DNA of 64,000 nucleotides from assembly GCF_020783315.1 (NCBI RefSeq), contig NZ_CP086063.1:558001-622000 (forward strand), read 5' to 3'. The DNA is from Ferruginibacter lapsinanis. GTDB lineage: Bacteria; Bacteroidota; Bacteroidia; Chitinophagales; Chitinophagaceae. Below are positions 45,608 through 53,790 of this stretch, one piece after another. How positions within the stretch are numbered: the first letter of the stretch is position 1; each line of letters begins with the position of its first letter. Under the pieces are notes generated by a model that was given only the letters and a program-made list of their open reading frames with translations, ran no database searches and was not told the DNA's origin. Position numbers and translations under genes: made by a program.

Positions 45608-46060
45608 TTATTTCGGTACATCCCAATAGTAATAATTATGATCTTGATCCAAACTAAAACCCGTTTTGGGATATAACTTATTGCCAATACTATTTGTTTT
45701 TGCTGTTTCCAAAGAAAGGCCACAAGCATTAGTTTGCAAACATAATTTTTTGGCTTCTTCTATCAAGGCAATAGACACACCTTGGCCTCTATGATTCGGC
45801 TGCACAAACAAGTCATTCAATAACCATAATTTTTTCATTCGGGTAGATGAAAAAAGAGGATAGAGCTGAACGAATCCCGCCATTTTATTTTCCTCAGTAA
45901 AATATATAAATATCACCGACTCCTTATTCTGAATTCTTTGTTGCAGAAATTGTTTAGCGCCATCAATGTCCGATTCTTTTTCATAAAAGATCCTGTAGTT
46001 ATCAAATAGAACTGATAACTCATTCACATCTGCCACTATAGCCTGCCTGATCTTTCCCAT
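45608..46060 (-). CDS. GNAT family N-acetyltransferase
   Basis: The 150-aa protein has the GNAT core: IFIYFTEENKMAGFVQLYP, then LNDLFVQPNHRGQGVSIALI with the acetyl-CoA-binding R/QxxGxG/A loop near residue 95, then SLETAKTNSIGNKLYPKTGF. The substrate is unknown. Its start abuts the stop of the PAP2 gene upstream. Confidence 0.9.
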   Translation of the reverse strand: MGKIRQAIVADVNELSVLFDNYRIFYEKESDIDGAKQFLQQRIQNKESVIFIYFTEENKMAGFVQLYPLFSSTRMKKLWLLNDLFVQPNHRGQGVSIALIEEAKKLCLQTNACGLSLETAKTNSIGNKLYPKTGFSLDQDHNYYYWDVPK

Positions 46061-46699
46061 TTATAATGTTGCTTTATTTATTGCGCTCTTTTTTTTAGCC
46101 AGATTTTTTTTATCGATGTGCTGGTGTACCTTGTATGACAGCCAGGCGCTACCTGCACCCACTATAGCTCCACCCAACACATCGGTAGGATAATGCACTC
46201 CTTGGTACATACGTGCCCAGCCAACACTTGCAGCATACAGATATGCCGGTGCAATCACATACCATTTAGGATAATACAAACTTAAAGAAGTAGCTGTACT
46301 AAATGCGGCAGAAGTATGCCCTGAAGGAAATGACATACCCCCACTTTCATCATCTCTCTTTACAATAAATGCATAATCCTGAAATGGTCTGTTTCGATCG
46401 AAGATCCTTTTAGTGCCTTGTGTAATTATCGCAGATGTGAGATAAGCTCCCATCATATATGCTGCATTGATCTGTAATTTTTTATCGTGTTTGATGAGGC
46501 CTGCCGCAAAGACTCCTACAGGCAAAGCCATACTTGTTGCAGTAACAGAAGAAGCACAAAGCTCCAGGTATTTATTTTTAAAATCTGTTTCGTGTTTGTT
46601 GATCGGCTTTAACAGATCAATATCTATATTTTGAGCATTTGTATTTATTGCACAAAATAATAGTGAAACAATGACTATGATCTTCTCTTTAAAATACAT
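46061..46699 (-). CDS. PAP2-family membrane phosphatase
   Basis: The 212-aa protein has a signal-like N-terminus and the tripartite phosphatase signature: KRIFDRNRPF (KxxxxxxRP type), then SFPSGHTSAAFS (PSGH), then SVGWARMYQGVHYPTDVLGGA (SRxxxxxHxxxD type), broken here at YQGVH. These motifs give the catalytic His residues. It likely dephosphorylates lipid phosphates such as undecaprenyl pyrophosphate or phosphatidic acid. Confidence 0.92.
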   Translation of the reverse strand: MYFKEKIIVIVSLLFCAINTNAQNIDIDLLKPINKHETDFKNKYLELCASSVTATSMALPVGVFAAGLIKHDKKLQINAAYMMGAYLTSAIITQGTKRIFDRNRPFQDYAFIVKRDDESGGMSFPSGHTSAAFSTATSLSLYYPKWYVIAPAYLYAASVGWARMYQGVHYPTDVLGGAIVGAGSAWLSYKVHQHIDKKNLAKKKSAINKATL

Positions 46700-46789
46700 A
46701 TTGATGTATTGTTTAGTTATGCAAAATAAGCATATCCTATTATAAATATTTCTTTGTTCATCGCAATACCTGTGGCATCGATTTCTTTA

Positions 46790-49210
46790 TTAAAGGTTCC
46801 AATTCAATGGCACATTAAATTTAACACTAAAATTCCGGCCCATATTAAAGACACCGTTTCTACCTGTAGCCATATTTTCTGCAGCATATTTTAATCTGCT
46901 TAAATGATTTTGATAAGCTACATCTGCCAAATTAGTTCCTACAAAATGTAAACTGAATAAAGTAACTCCCTTTTTTGAAACAATATCTGCACCAACTCCT
47001 GCATTCAGTAAAGTATAGCCGGATGTTCTCGTTTCTGTATTGTAGGCAGTAAAAATATTGTTTTGAGTAAATGTATTATCTATTTCAAATTTCACATAAG
47101 CATTGTGGATATTGTTTTTGATCTTTTTAATATTTCCCCTGAACTCTGTGATCAACCTGGGTGCCGGAATAAAAGGCAAATTATTACTTCCCTCTATTGC
47201 TTCTTTTAATTTGCCTGTTACCAATGAAAAAGTATTTTCAATATGCAACCAATCCAACGGATGCGGATGAATGTCAACCTCCATTTCTATTCCACTTAAT
47301 GCAGCCTTGGTTTGTTCAAATTTAAATGCAGTGAGTTCTTGCCCATCAATATTAATGGTTGAATCTCCACCGTTACCAGCTTGTAATTTTCTATATAAAA
47401 TAAAATTGCTGAAGCTATTATAGAATCCGGAAATATCAAATGAAACATGCTCAGTATTGAATTCAAAACCTCCATCTAATTGTGTACTCAGTTCACTTTT
47501 TAAGTTTTGTTGACCGTATTCATATCGGATGGTTCCTTCATGTGCTCCGTTAGATGAAAGTTCCGGAATACTCGGGGCCCTGAATCCCCTGGCTATATTT
47601 ACTTTCAAATTAAGGTTCTTTGTAACTTGTACAGTTGCACCAATACTTCCCGAAAAATTTGAAAATGATCTTTTAAATGCAGCTGCTTTTATGTTGTTCC
47701 CATCCAATAAATTACTTACAGCTATATTACGGGTATCATACCTGGCACCACCACTCAGCGTAATTTTATTAATTGTTTTTTGAGTGAATGCATAACCGCC
47801 AATATCAAACAAAGTATAATCAGGAATTAACTGTTCTATGCCTTTATTTACATTATGCTGTTGCATTCCATTGACACCAACAGCTGTTTTCCAGCCACCC
47901 ATTTCTTTCAGGTGAAGATGCGCTGCATAAGTAATGGTTTTGAGATCAAAAAACAATGCTCTTTCATTTACATCATCAGGATTACTGAATTCCTCTCTTT
48001 GGTTATGTTGATAGCCAACATTAAGGGACAACCGATTTTCACCCAACTTAAAACTATTATCCGTTGCGATTTTAAAATGCTGAATATTTTGATATGGAAT
48101 TAAAGGAATGGTACTATTGAAATCTGTATTTGTTGCAACAATCTCACCACCTCCTGCAATTGGTTTAATAAAATAACCATTGATATCTCTTTCTCCTTCT
48201 ACCAAACCAGCTTTTAAATTAAACTTACTAAACAACAAATGACTGTAACCCCAGTTGCCATTGTATCCTGCATAGCCACCGAAATTTTGCTCATTGAATT
48301 TTGAATTAAAAACTTTCCCATCATATCTATTGCTGTAATCGGAAGCAGCCAACGCAGAGCCATATACATTCCAATTTATTCCATTTTTATTTCCTCCCAG
48401 ATTTGCATTCAATGTTCTGGCATGATTGTTAGTTTGATAATTAGAAAAAACATTTGCCTTCATTGTATTATTTGCAACAGGCACATTCGTAATTATATTG
48501 ATCACGCCTGCTGTAGCATCACTCCCATAGATCAAAGAAGCCGGTCCTTTCAAAATTTCTACTTTGTTTACACTGGCTTCATCTATTTCAATGCCATGCT
48601 CATCTCCCCATTGTTGCCCTTCTTGCCTAACGCCATCATTGATTGTTAACACACGATTGTAACTCAAGCCTCTTATTACGGGTTTTGAGATTGCAGGCCC
48701 GGTTGATAAAGTTGAAACCCCGGGTTTCTTCGCCAATGCTTCTATAATATTTGTTGAGGCATTCTGTAACAGATCTTCTTTCTTCAATACAGAAACCTGA
48801 AAAGGGACTTTCTTTAACTGTGTTGCACCAGTGGTACCCGTAACGATCACCGCATTATTTTCTACTACAGTACGACTTAAAACATACACTTTTTTTGTGT
48901 CCCCAATAATGTCTACATACTCAGAAATAGTATTATATCCTATATGCGATATTTCTATGAGATGTTTTCCTTCTGGTATATTCTCCAGTTTAACTACTCC
49001 TTTGGAATTACTGCTACCACCCACTTTCACATCCGAAAAGTATACAGAAACTCCTTCGATAGGATCACCAGTTACAGCATCATTTATTGTTACAGTAAAT
49101 GAACCCTTCAAAACATCACCTACGCCAGAATTGGCTTTGGTGTTAAAAGCAAAAAAAAGAAAAACTGTTATACTAAGTAGGAAAGGTTTGAATTGAATCA
49201 TCATAATCAA
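46790..49210 (-). CDS. TonB-dependent receptor
   Basis: The 806-aa outer-membrane receptor has a signal peptide (FLLSITVFLFFAFNTKA). A carboxypeptidase-like domain (FTVTINDAVTGDPIEGVSVY) follows, then a plug (AIVTGTTGATQLKKVPFQV; RVLTINDGVRQEGQQWGDEH) and a barrel. The plug wording with GDEHGIEID is of the type seen in receptors for metal or vitamin complexes. The ligand cannot be named. No co-operonic partner is visible; the PAP2 gene lies 90 nt downstream. Confidence 0.9.
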   Translation of the reverse strand: MIMMIQFKPFLLSITVFLFFAFNTKANSGVGDVLKGSFTVTINDAVTGDPIEGVSVYFSDVKVGGSSNSKGVVKLENIPEGKHLIEISHIGYNTISEYVDIIGDTKKVYVLSRTVVENNAVIVTGTTGATQLKKVPFQVSVLKKEDLLQNASTNIIEALAKKPGVSTLSTGPAISKPVIRGLSYNRVLTINDGVRQEGQQWGDEHGIEIDEASVNKVEILKGPASLIYGSDATAGVINIITNVPVANNTMKANVFSNYQTNNHARTLNANLGGNKNGINWNVYGSALAASDYSNRYDGKVFNSKFNEQNFGGYAGYNGNWGYSHLLFSKFNLKAGLVEGERDINGYFIKPIAGGGEIVATNTDFNSTIPLIPYQNIQHFKIATDNSFKLGENRLSLNVGYQHNQREEFSNPDDVNERALFFDLKTITYAAHLHLKEMGGWKTAVGVNGMQQHNVNKGIEQLIPDYTLFDIGGYAFTQKTINKITLSGGARYDTRNIAVSNLLDGNNIKAAAFKRSFSNFSGSIGATVQVTKNLNLKVNIARGFRAPSIPELSSNGAHEGTIRYEYGQQNLKSELSTQLDGGFEFNTEHVSFDISGFYNSFSNFILYRKLQAGNGGDSTINIDGQELTAFKFEQTKAALSGIEMEVDIHPHPLDWLHIENTFSLVTGKLKEAIEGSNNLPFIPAPRLITEFRGNIKKIKNNIHNAYVKFEIDNTFTQNNIFTAYNTETRTSGYTLLNAGVGADIVSKKGVTLFSLHFVGTNLADVAYQNHLSRLKYAAENMATGRNGVFNMGRNFSVKFNVPLNWNL

Positions 49211-49288
49211 TCATTGCATTTGTAACAATGTTGCAAATATAGCGATTGCCAAAAGATTGAATGTTTTTAATATGTTAAACGGCAATAT

Positions 49289-50464
49289 CTATAAATTCTC
49301 AATGATGCCGGCGATACCCTGACCTCCGCCAACACAAGCGGTAACAATACCATACTTTTTATTGAGGCGTTTCATATCATTGAGCAATTGAATGGTCAAC
49401 TTGCTACCGGTACACCCCAAAGGATGACCCAGTGCAATTGCACCTCCGTTTATATTTACAATATCAGGATTCAAATTTAATGCACGGATTACCGCTAATG
49501 ATTGTGATGCAAATGCTTCATTTAACTCAATCAGATCTATATCAGCTATATTCATTCCGGCCTGTTTCAACACTTTAGGAACTGCTTCAATTGGCCCTAC
49601 TCCCATGATACGTGGATGCACCCCTGCACTGGCGCAATTTATCAAACGGCCTATGGGATGAAGCCCCAGGCTATTCATCATCTTTTCACCCATTACTATT
49701 ACAAAAGCAGCGCCATCACTGGTTTGTGAAGAGTTCCCTGCTGTAATGCTTCCACCCATGGCAAAAGCCGGTTTTAATTTTGATAACCCTTCGATACTTG
49801 TATCAGCTCTTACACCTTCATCTGTATCAACAGTAAAATTTCTTTTTTGCTTTTTCCCCTTTTCGTCCAGATAAACTTCTTCTACATTGATGGGTAAAAT
49901 ACCGCTTTTAAAATACCCTTCTTTGATCGCATTACCTGCTTTTACATGACTGTTATAACTAAATACATCCTGATCTTCTCTGCTCACATTAAATTCTTTG
50001 GCAACAGCTTCTGCCGTTAATCCCATGCTTAAATAAAAATCAGGTTCGTCTTTGGCAATAGCATAAGATGGGGATGTTTTCCAACCTGCCGTTGGTACCA
50101 TGCTCATACTTTCCACTCCACCCGCTATAATACATTCAGCCATACCTGTTCTTATTTTGGCTGTTGCCATAGCGATACTTTCCAAACCGCTTGCACAATA
50201 CCGATTGATGGTAATTCCGGGGGCATGAATGCCGACTGCTTTTGCAGAGATCATCCTGCCCACCTGCAACCCTTGCTCTGCTTCCGGCACTGCATTACCA
50301 ACAATAACATCATCCACTGATTTTACATCCAGTTGCGGAACACTTGCCAGTAATCCTTTGATCACCTCTATGGCGAGGTCATCGGGTCTTGTAAACCTGA
50401 ACCCTCCCTTTTTGCTTTTTGTTACGGCTGTTCTGTATCCTGCTATGATATACGCTTCTTGCAT
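49289..50464 (-). CDS. Acetyl-CoA C-acyltransferase (thiolase)
   Basis: The 391-aa protein begins MQEAYIIAGYRTAVTKSKKG. The acylated Cys is in INRYCASGLESIAMA near residue 88. The C-terminal GGAIALGHPLGCTGSK and CVGGGQGIAG bring the catalytic His and second Cys. It cleaves or forms 3-ketoacyl-CoA in fatty-acid oxidation. An in-frame ATG at 50494 would add ten residues. The shorter start fits the family better, although the predicted TAACTTTG element sits only 10 nt before the longer start. Confidence 0.92.
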   Translation of the reverse strand: MQEAYIIAGYRTAVTKSKKGGFRFTRPDDLAIEVIKGLLASVPQLDVKSVDDVIVGNAVPEAEQGLQVGRMISAKAVGIHAPGITINRYCASGLESIAMATAKIRTGMAECIIAGGVESMSMVPTAGWKTSPSYAIAKDEPDFYLSMGLTAEAVAKEFNVSREDQDVFSYNSHVKAGNAIKEGYFKSGILPINVEEVYLDEKGKKQKRNFTVDTDEGVRADTSIEGLSKLKPAFAMGGSITAGNSSQTSDGAAFVIVMGEKMMNSLGLHPIGRLINCASAGVHPRIMGVGPIEAVPKVLKQAGMNIADIDLIELNEAFASQSLAVIRALNLNPDIVNINGGAIALGHPLGCTGSKLTIQLLNDMKRLNKKYGIVTACVGGGQGIAGIIENL

Positions 50465-50504
50465 GGCAATAAATTTATTTAGTTGTTTATGCAACTTTCT
50501 ATAT

Positions 50505-50512
50505 CAAAGTTA
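50505..50512 (-). promoter_or_regulatory. Promoter -7 element (TAACTTTG) for the thiolase gene
   Basis: The minus strand reads TAACTTTG, 40 nt before the preferred ATG at 50464. Confidence 0.5.
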
Positions 50513-50551
50513 TAATTTCTGCATGAAAACAAAAAACTGAAAACTCTGACT

Positions 50552-50559
50552 TAATTTTG
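50552..50559 (+). promoter_or_regulatory. Promoter -7 element (TAATTTTG) for pyrD
   Basis: TAATTTTG ends 7 nt before the pyrD ATG at 50567, again implying an almost leaderless mRNA. Confidence 0.6.
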
Positions 50560-50566
50560 TGGCAGC

Positions 50567-51604
50567 ATGTACAATTTAATACGTTCTTTCCTATTTAAAT
50601 TTGACCCCGAAAAGGTCCATTATTTCTCCATGAACATCCTTAGGGTTATCTGTAAGATCCCTTTTGGAAAACGATTGTTATCCTCTATCTACAAGCCCAA
50701 GGGAAATCATCAATATTCAATATTCAACATTCAATTCTCTAACAGAGTTGGCTTAGGTGCCGGCTTTGATAAAAATGCTACCTATTTGAATGAGTTAGAA
50801 GCTTTGGGATTTGGATTTGTGGAAATTGGAACAGTTACACCACTGCCTCAAGATGGTAACCCGAAGCCAAGATTATTCCGTTTGCCAAAAGACAAAGCCA
50901 TTATTAACCGCATGGGATTTAATAATGATGGAATGGAGGTTGTAGCAGAAAGATTGAAAAAATGGAAGCATAGACAACAGACCACGAACAACAAACGGCT
51001 GGTCATTGGGGGAAATATTGGTAAAAACAAGATCACACCAAATGAAGATGCCTGGCTGGATTACGAAAAATGCTTTTTAACCTTACATGAATATGTTGAT
51101 TATTTTGTGGTGAATGTTAGCAGTCCAAATACTCCGGGCCTGAGAGAATTACAGGAAAAAGATTCGTTAAGAAAAATTTTAACTAATCTGCAAAGCCTGA
51201 ACACTAAGCTTCGACATCCTAAACCTATCTTATTAAAAATAGCACCGGATCTTACACAAACACAAATCGACGATGTGATTGATCTGGCCACCGAAATAAA
51301 ATTAGACGGATTGGTTGCTACTAACACAACTATAAGCAGAGAAGGACTAAGTGAGGACTACGCAGTGGTAAGCCGTGAAGCCGGAGGATTAAGCGGAGCA
51401 CCGGTAAAACAAAGAAGCACCGAAATTGTACAATACATTCATCAAAAAACCAACGGTCAGTTATCTATTATCGGAAGCGGAGGAATACTTACTGCTGAAG
51501 ATGCAAAAGAAAAAATAGATGCAGGTGCTTCACTTGTACAGGTATGGACCGGATTCATATATACCGGGCCTGCTATTGTAAAAAATATTTGCAAAAAACT
51601 TTGA
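50567..51604 (+). CDS. pyrD: Dihydroorotate dehydrogenase (quinone), class 2
   Basis: The 345-aa membrane-associated enzyme oxidises dihydroorotate to orotate with a quinone. Class 2 features are the N-terminal helical region (FDPEKVHYFSMNILR) and NRVGLGAGFDKNATYLNEL. GFGFVEIGTVTPLPQDGNPK, NRMGFNNDGMEVV and VNVSSPNTPGLRELQ (catalytic Ser region) follow, and FMN-phosphate binding is at IIGSGGILTAEDA. Two stretches, about residues 49-58 and 136-144, are encoded by 7-nt tandem repeats (50711-50738 and 50972-50998) and look like recent in-frame insertions. Confidence 0.95.
   Translation: MYNLIRSFLFKFDPEKVHYFSMNILRVICKIPFGKRLLSSIYKPKGNHQYSIFNIQFSNRVGLGAGFDKNATYLNELEALGFGFVEIGTVTPLPQDGNPKPRLFRLPKDKAIINRMGFNNDGMEVVAERLKKWKHRQQTTNNKRLVIGGNIGKNKITPNEDAWLDYEKCFLTLHEYVDYFVVNVSSPNTPGLRELQEKDSLRKILTNLQSLNTKLRHPKPILLKIAPDLTQTQIDDVIDLATEIKLDGLVATNTTISREGLSEDYAVVSREAGGLSGAPVKQRSTEIVQYIHQKTNGQLSIIGSGGILTAEDAKEKIDAGASLVQVWTGFIYTGPAIVKNICKKL
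50711..50738 (+). repeat. 7-nt tandem repeat inside pyrD (first tract)
   Basis: Units CAATATT, CAATATT, CAACATT and CAATTCT run at exact 7-nt spacing and encode QYSIFNIQFS just before the conserved NRVGLGAG motif. Confidence 0.88.
50972..50998 (+). repeat. 7-nt tandem repeat inside pyrD (second tract)
   Basis: Units AGACAAC, AGACCAC, GAACAAC and AAACGG encode RQQTTNNKR just before VIGGNIGKNK. Confidence 0.75.
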
Positions 51605-51677
51605 TCATTTGCAACCATTTTGACTGATTTTTTATCTTCTTCTTATACAGATTTTTTTAATTAAAAAATATTCAATC

Positions 51678-52037
51678 ATGAGTGAAGAAGTAAAAAAAGA
51701 AGAAGGCTTTTTAGATAAGCTAAAAAACAAATTTGAAGACCTGAAAGATAAAACCGAAGATTCATTGGAAAAGTTTGAAGAAAAAGCCGGCTCATTTTGG
51801 GAAAACCTGGAGGACAAAGTAGAAGATGCCTGGGATTCTACCAAAGAAAAAGCAGCAGAACTAAGGAATACAATAAGCGACAAATTAGATGATCTTACCG
51901 GTGACGAGAAAGAAAAAAAGTTAATTAAGCGATCACAATTTTATTCATTCAAGAGCGACAGTATTGCCTGTCGCTTTTTTATGGGATATAAACTTGGTTT
52001 TTTATATAATATATTTGCACAAATCTATTCTGCATAA
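51678..52037 (+). CDS. Small charged helical protein; C-terminus probably altered by frameshift
   Basis: The first 82 codons encode a highly charged amphipathic helical protein (EEVKKEEGFLDKLKNKFEDL) resembling apolipoprotein-like or stress-related small proteins. The frame then continues through a strong Rho-independent terminator (51954-51980) and the terC promoter, ending at the first base of the terC ATG. The tail is non-helical and unlike the rest. One base added to or removed from the A7 run at 51913-51919 would give a stop (TAA) at 51922-51928, before the terminator. The true protein is therefore probably about 82-84 aa. Confidence 0.65.
   Translation: MSEEVKKEEGFLDKLKNKFEDLKDKTEDSLEKFEEKAGSFWENLEDKVEDAWDSTKEKAAELRNTISDKLDDLTGDEKEKKLIKRSQFYSFKSDSIACRFFMGYKLGFLYNIFAQIYSA
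51954..51980 (+). terminator. Rho-independent terminator inside the annotated 3' end of the small charged gene
   Basis: AGCGACAG pairs with CTGTCGCT across TATTGC and is followed by a T-run to 51980. Confidence 0.9.
52010..52017 (+). promoter_or_regulatory. Promoter -7 element (TATATTTG) for terC
   Basis: TATATTTGCAC lies 19 nt before the terC ATG. Confidence 0.6.
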
Positions 52038-52831
52038 TGGAAAGTTTATTTACGTCTGAGTCTATCATTAGTTTTTTTATATTGGTTATCCTGGAAATTG
52101 TTTTGGGTATTGACAATGTGATTTTTGTAAGCATCATTATCAATAGATTACCTAATGAAAAAGAGAAAGCTGCAAGAAGAGTTTGGATGGTCACTGGTAT
52201 AATTGTACGCTCTTTACTATTAATGGGGTTAGGCTGGTTGCTGAAACAAAAAGGGAAAGCCGTTTTTACTCTGTTTGATAAAGGCTTTGATCTGGCAAGC
52301 CTGGTAATGTTGGCCGGAGGTTTATTTCTTATATATAAGACCGTACGTGAAATACATCAGAAATTAGAGGGTGAACTTGATGAGAATACCGGAAACAAAC
52401 CTCCATTATCTTTTGCCAAAGCAATTGTTCAAATTGTGATGATCGATATGGTATTTTCTTTTGACAGTATCATTACTGCAGGTGGTACAGCACAACATGT
52501 TGAGATCATGATAGCTGCTGTTGTAATTGCAATGATCATTATGTTTTTATTCAGTCCGAAAATTTCTTCATTCATACATAAGCATCCTTCATTAAAAATG
52601 TTAGCCTTATCTTTTTTAGTAATGATAGGTATTAGTTTAGTTATTGAAGGTTGGGATAGTAAACAAGCACATGAACTTCATCTAAAAAATTACATTTACT
52701 TTGGTATGGCATTTTCTTTTGCAGTAGAACTTTTGAATATGACAATATTGAAAAGACAAAGAAAAAGAAGAGTAGTAGAATTAAACGAACCTGTTTGGGA
52801 AGAAGAAAAAGATACTGACCAGGCTTCTTAA
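52037..52831 (+). CDS. TerC-family integral membrane protein
   Basis: The 264-aa protein has seven or so transmembrane segments. The TerC signature acidic residues lie in membrane helices: ILEIVLGIDNVIFVSIIIN near the N-terminus and MIDMVFSFDSIITAGGTAQH in the middle. The C-terminus is charged. TerC proteins are implicated in metal (Mn) export or tellurite resistance. The gene has its own promoter and follows the terminator of the small charged gene. Confidence 0.9.
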   Translation: MESLFTSESIISFFILVILEIVLGIDNVIFVSIIINRLPNEKEKAARRVWMVTGIIVRSLLLMGLGWLLKQKGKAVFTLFDKGFDLASLVMLAGGLFLIYKTVREIHQKLEGELDENTGNKPPLSFAKAIVQIVMIDMVFSFDSIITAGGTAQHVEIMIAAVVIAMIIMFLFSPKISSFIHKHPSLKMLALSFLVMIGISLVIEGWDSKQAHELHLKNYIYFGMAFSFAVELLNMTILKRQRKRRVVELNEPVWEEEKDTDQAS

Positions 52832-52848
52832 TAATTATCGGTTTAGTA

Positions 52849-53556
52849 TCATTTAGTAAGCAATGTAGCGGCTACAATACCCGCTGTTTCTGTTCTCAAT
52901 CTTGTATTACCCAGTGCAACAGGAATAAAATCTTTTTGCAAAGCAGACGCTATTTCTTCTTTAGTAAAATCGCCTTCAGGACCAATTAAAATTAACGTAG
53001 ATACTAATGAACTTGAAGGCAGAACACTTAACTGTACTTTATCTTCTTCGTTTTCGCAATGTGCAATAAATTTTTGTTGATGAGATGATTGGTTAACCAA
53101 TGAATGATATTTGATCGGCTCGTGTAAAATGGGCAACCAAACCTGTTGTGATTGCAGCATCGCACTTATCAGAATGGTTTTCATTCTGTCAGATCGAAAA
53201 TGTTGCTTCTCTGTTCGCTGACAGATAAGCGGATAGATCTCAGTTATTCCTATCTCTGTGGCTTTTTCTAAAAACCACTCAAAGCGATGACTATTTTTTA
53301 CCAGCGATATACCAATTGCCTTGCTTGACGCAGGTGTCGGAACACTAGATATATTTGTTATTTTAACCGTACACTTCTTTCTGTTATTATCAGTTATCTC
53401 GGCTGTAAATAAATTCCCTTTGCCATCTGTTAATTGTAATTGCTCTCCGTTTTGCATTCGCAATACCTGCACGATATGTTTGGATGTTTCTTCATTTAAC
53501 ACCACCATATCAGCAGCAATTGTAATCTCTTCGTTATAAAAAAAAGGTAAAGCCAT
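52849..53556 (-). CDS. rsmE: 16S rRNA (uracil-1498-N3)-methyltransferase
   Basis: The 235-aa SPOUT methyltransferase has an N-terminal PUA-like domain (HIVQVLRMQNGEQLQLTDGK). The knotted SAM-binding site consists of LILIGPEGDFTKEEI and VALGNTRLRTETAGIVA. ITEIYPLICQRTEKQ is the typical linker. It converges with terC, leaving 17 nt. Confidence 0.93.
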   Translation of the reverse strand: MALPFFYNEEITIAADMVVLNEETSKHIVQVLRMQNGEQLQLTDGKGNLFTAEITDNNRKKCTVKITNISSVPTPASSKAIGISLVKNSHRFEWFLEKATEIGITEIYPLICQRTEKQHFRSDRMKTILISAMLQSQQVWLPILHEPIKYHSLVNQSSHQQKFIAHCENEEDKVQLSVLPSSSLVSTLILIGPEGDFTKEEIASALQKDFIPVALGNTRLRTETAGIVAATLLTK

Positions 53557-53580
53557 TGTACTACTAAAGATGAACTAATC

Positions 53581-53775
53581 TTATTTATTCAAGAAGCTAT
53601 TATTTTTCGTGGTCAGAATTTTTATTATTGCCAGTATAACTGCTGTGATCATTGTAGCAACAGCAACAATGATGATCGTATTAGCATGCGGTGCATGTGT
53701 AATTTTAAAAACTACACCAATCAAATAAACGATCACACCTACTAAAAAAAGTGATAAAATATGTTTGTATTTCAT
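53581..53775 (-). CDS. Short two-helix membrane protein (GldL-like)
   Basis: The 64-aa protein has two transmembrane helices (SLFLVGVIVYLIGVVFKITH and IIIVAVATMITAVILAIIKI). The pattern VVFKITHAPHA resembles the N-terminal VxFKIMHWPGA of GldL-like proteins in this phylum. It lies 15 nt downstream of dnaB on the same strand and precedes rsmE. Function is not known. Confidence 0.65.
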   Translation of the reverse strand: MKYKHILSLFLVGVIVYLIGVVFKITHAPHANTIIIVAVATMITAVILAIIKILTTKNNSFLNK

Positions 53776-53790
53776 ACAAAATATCCTTGA

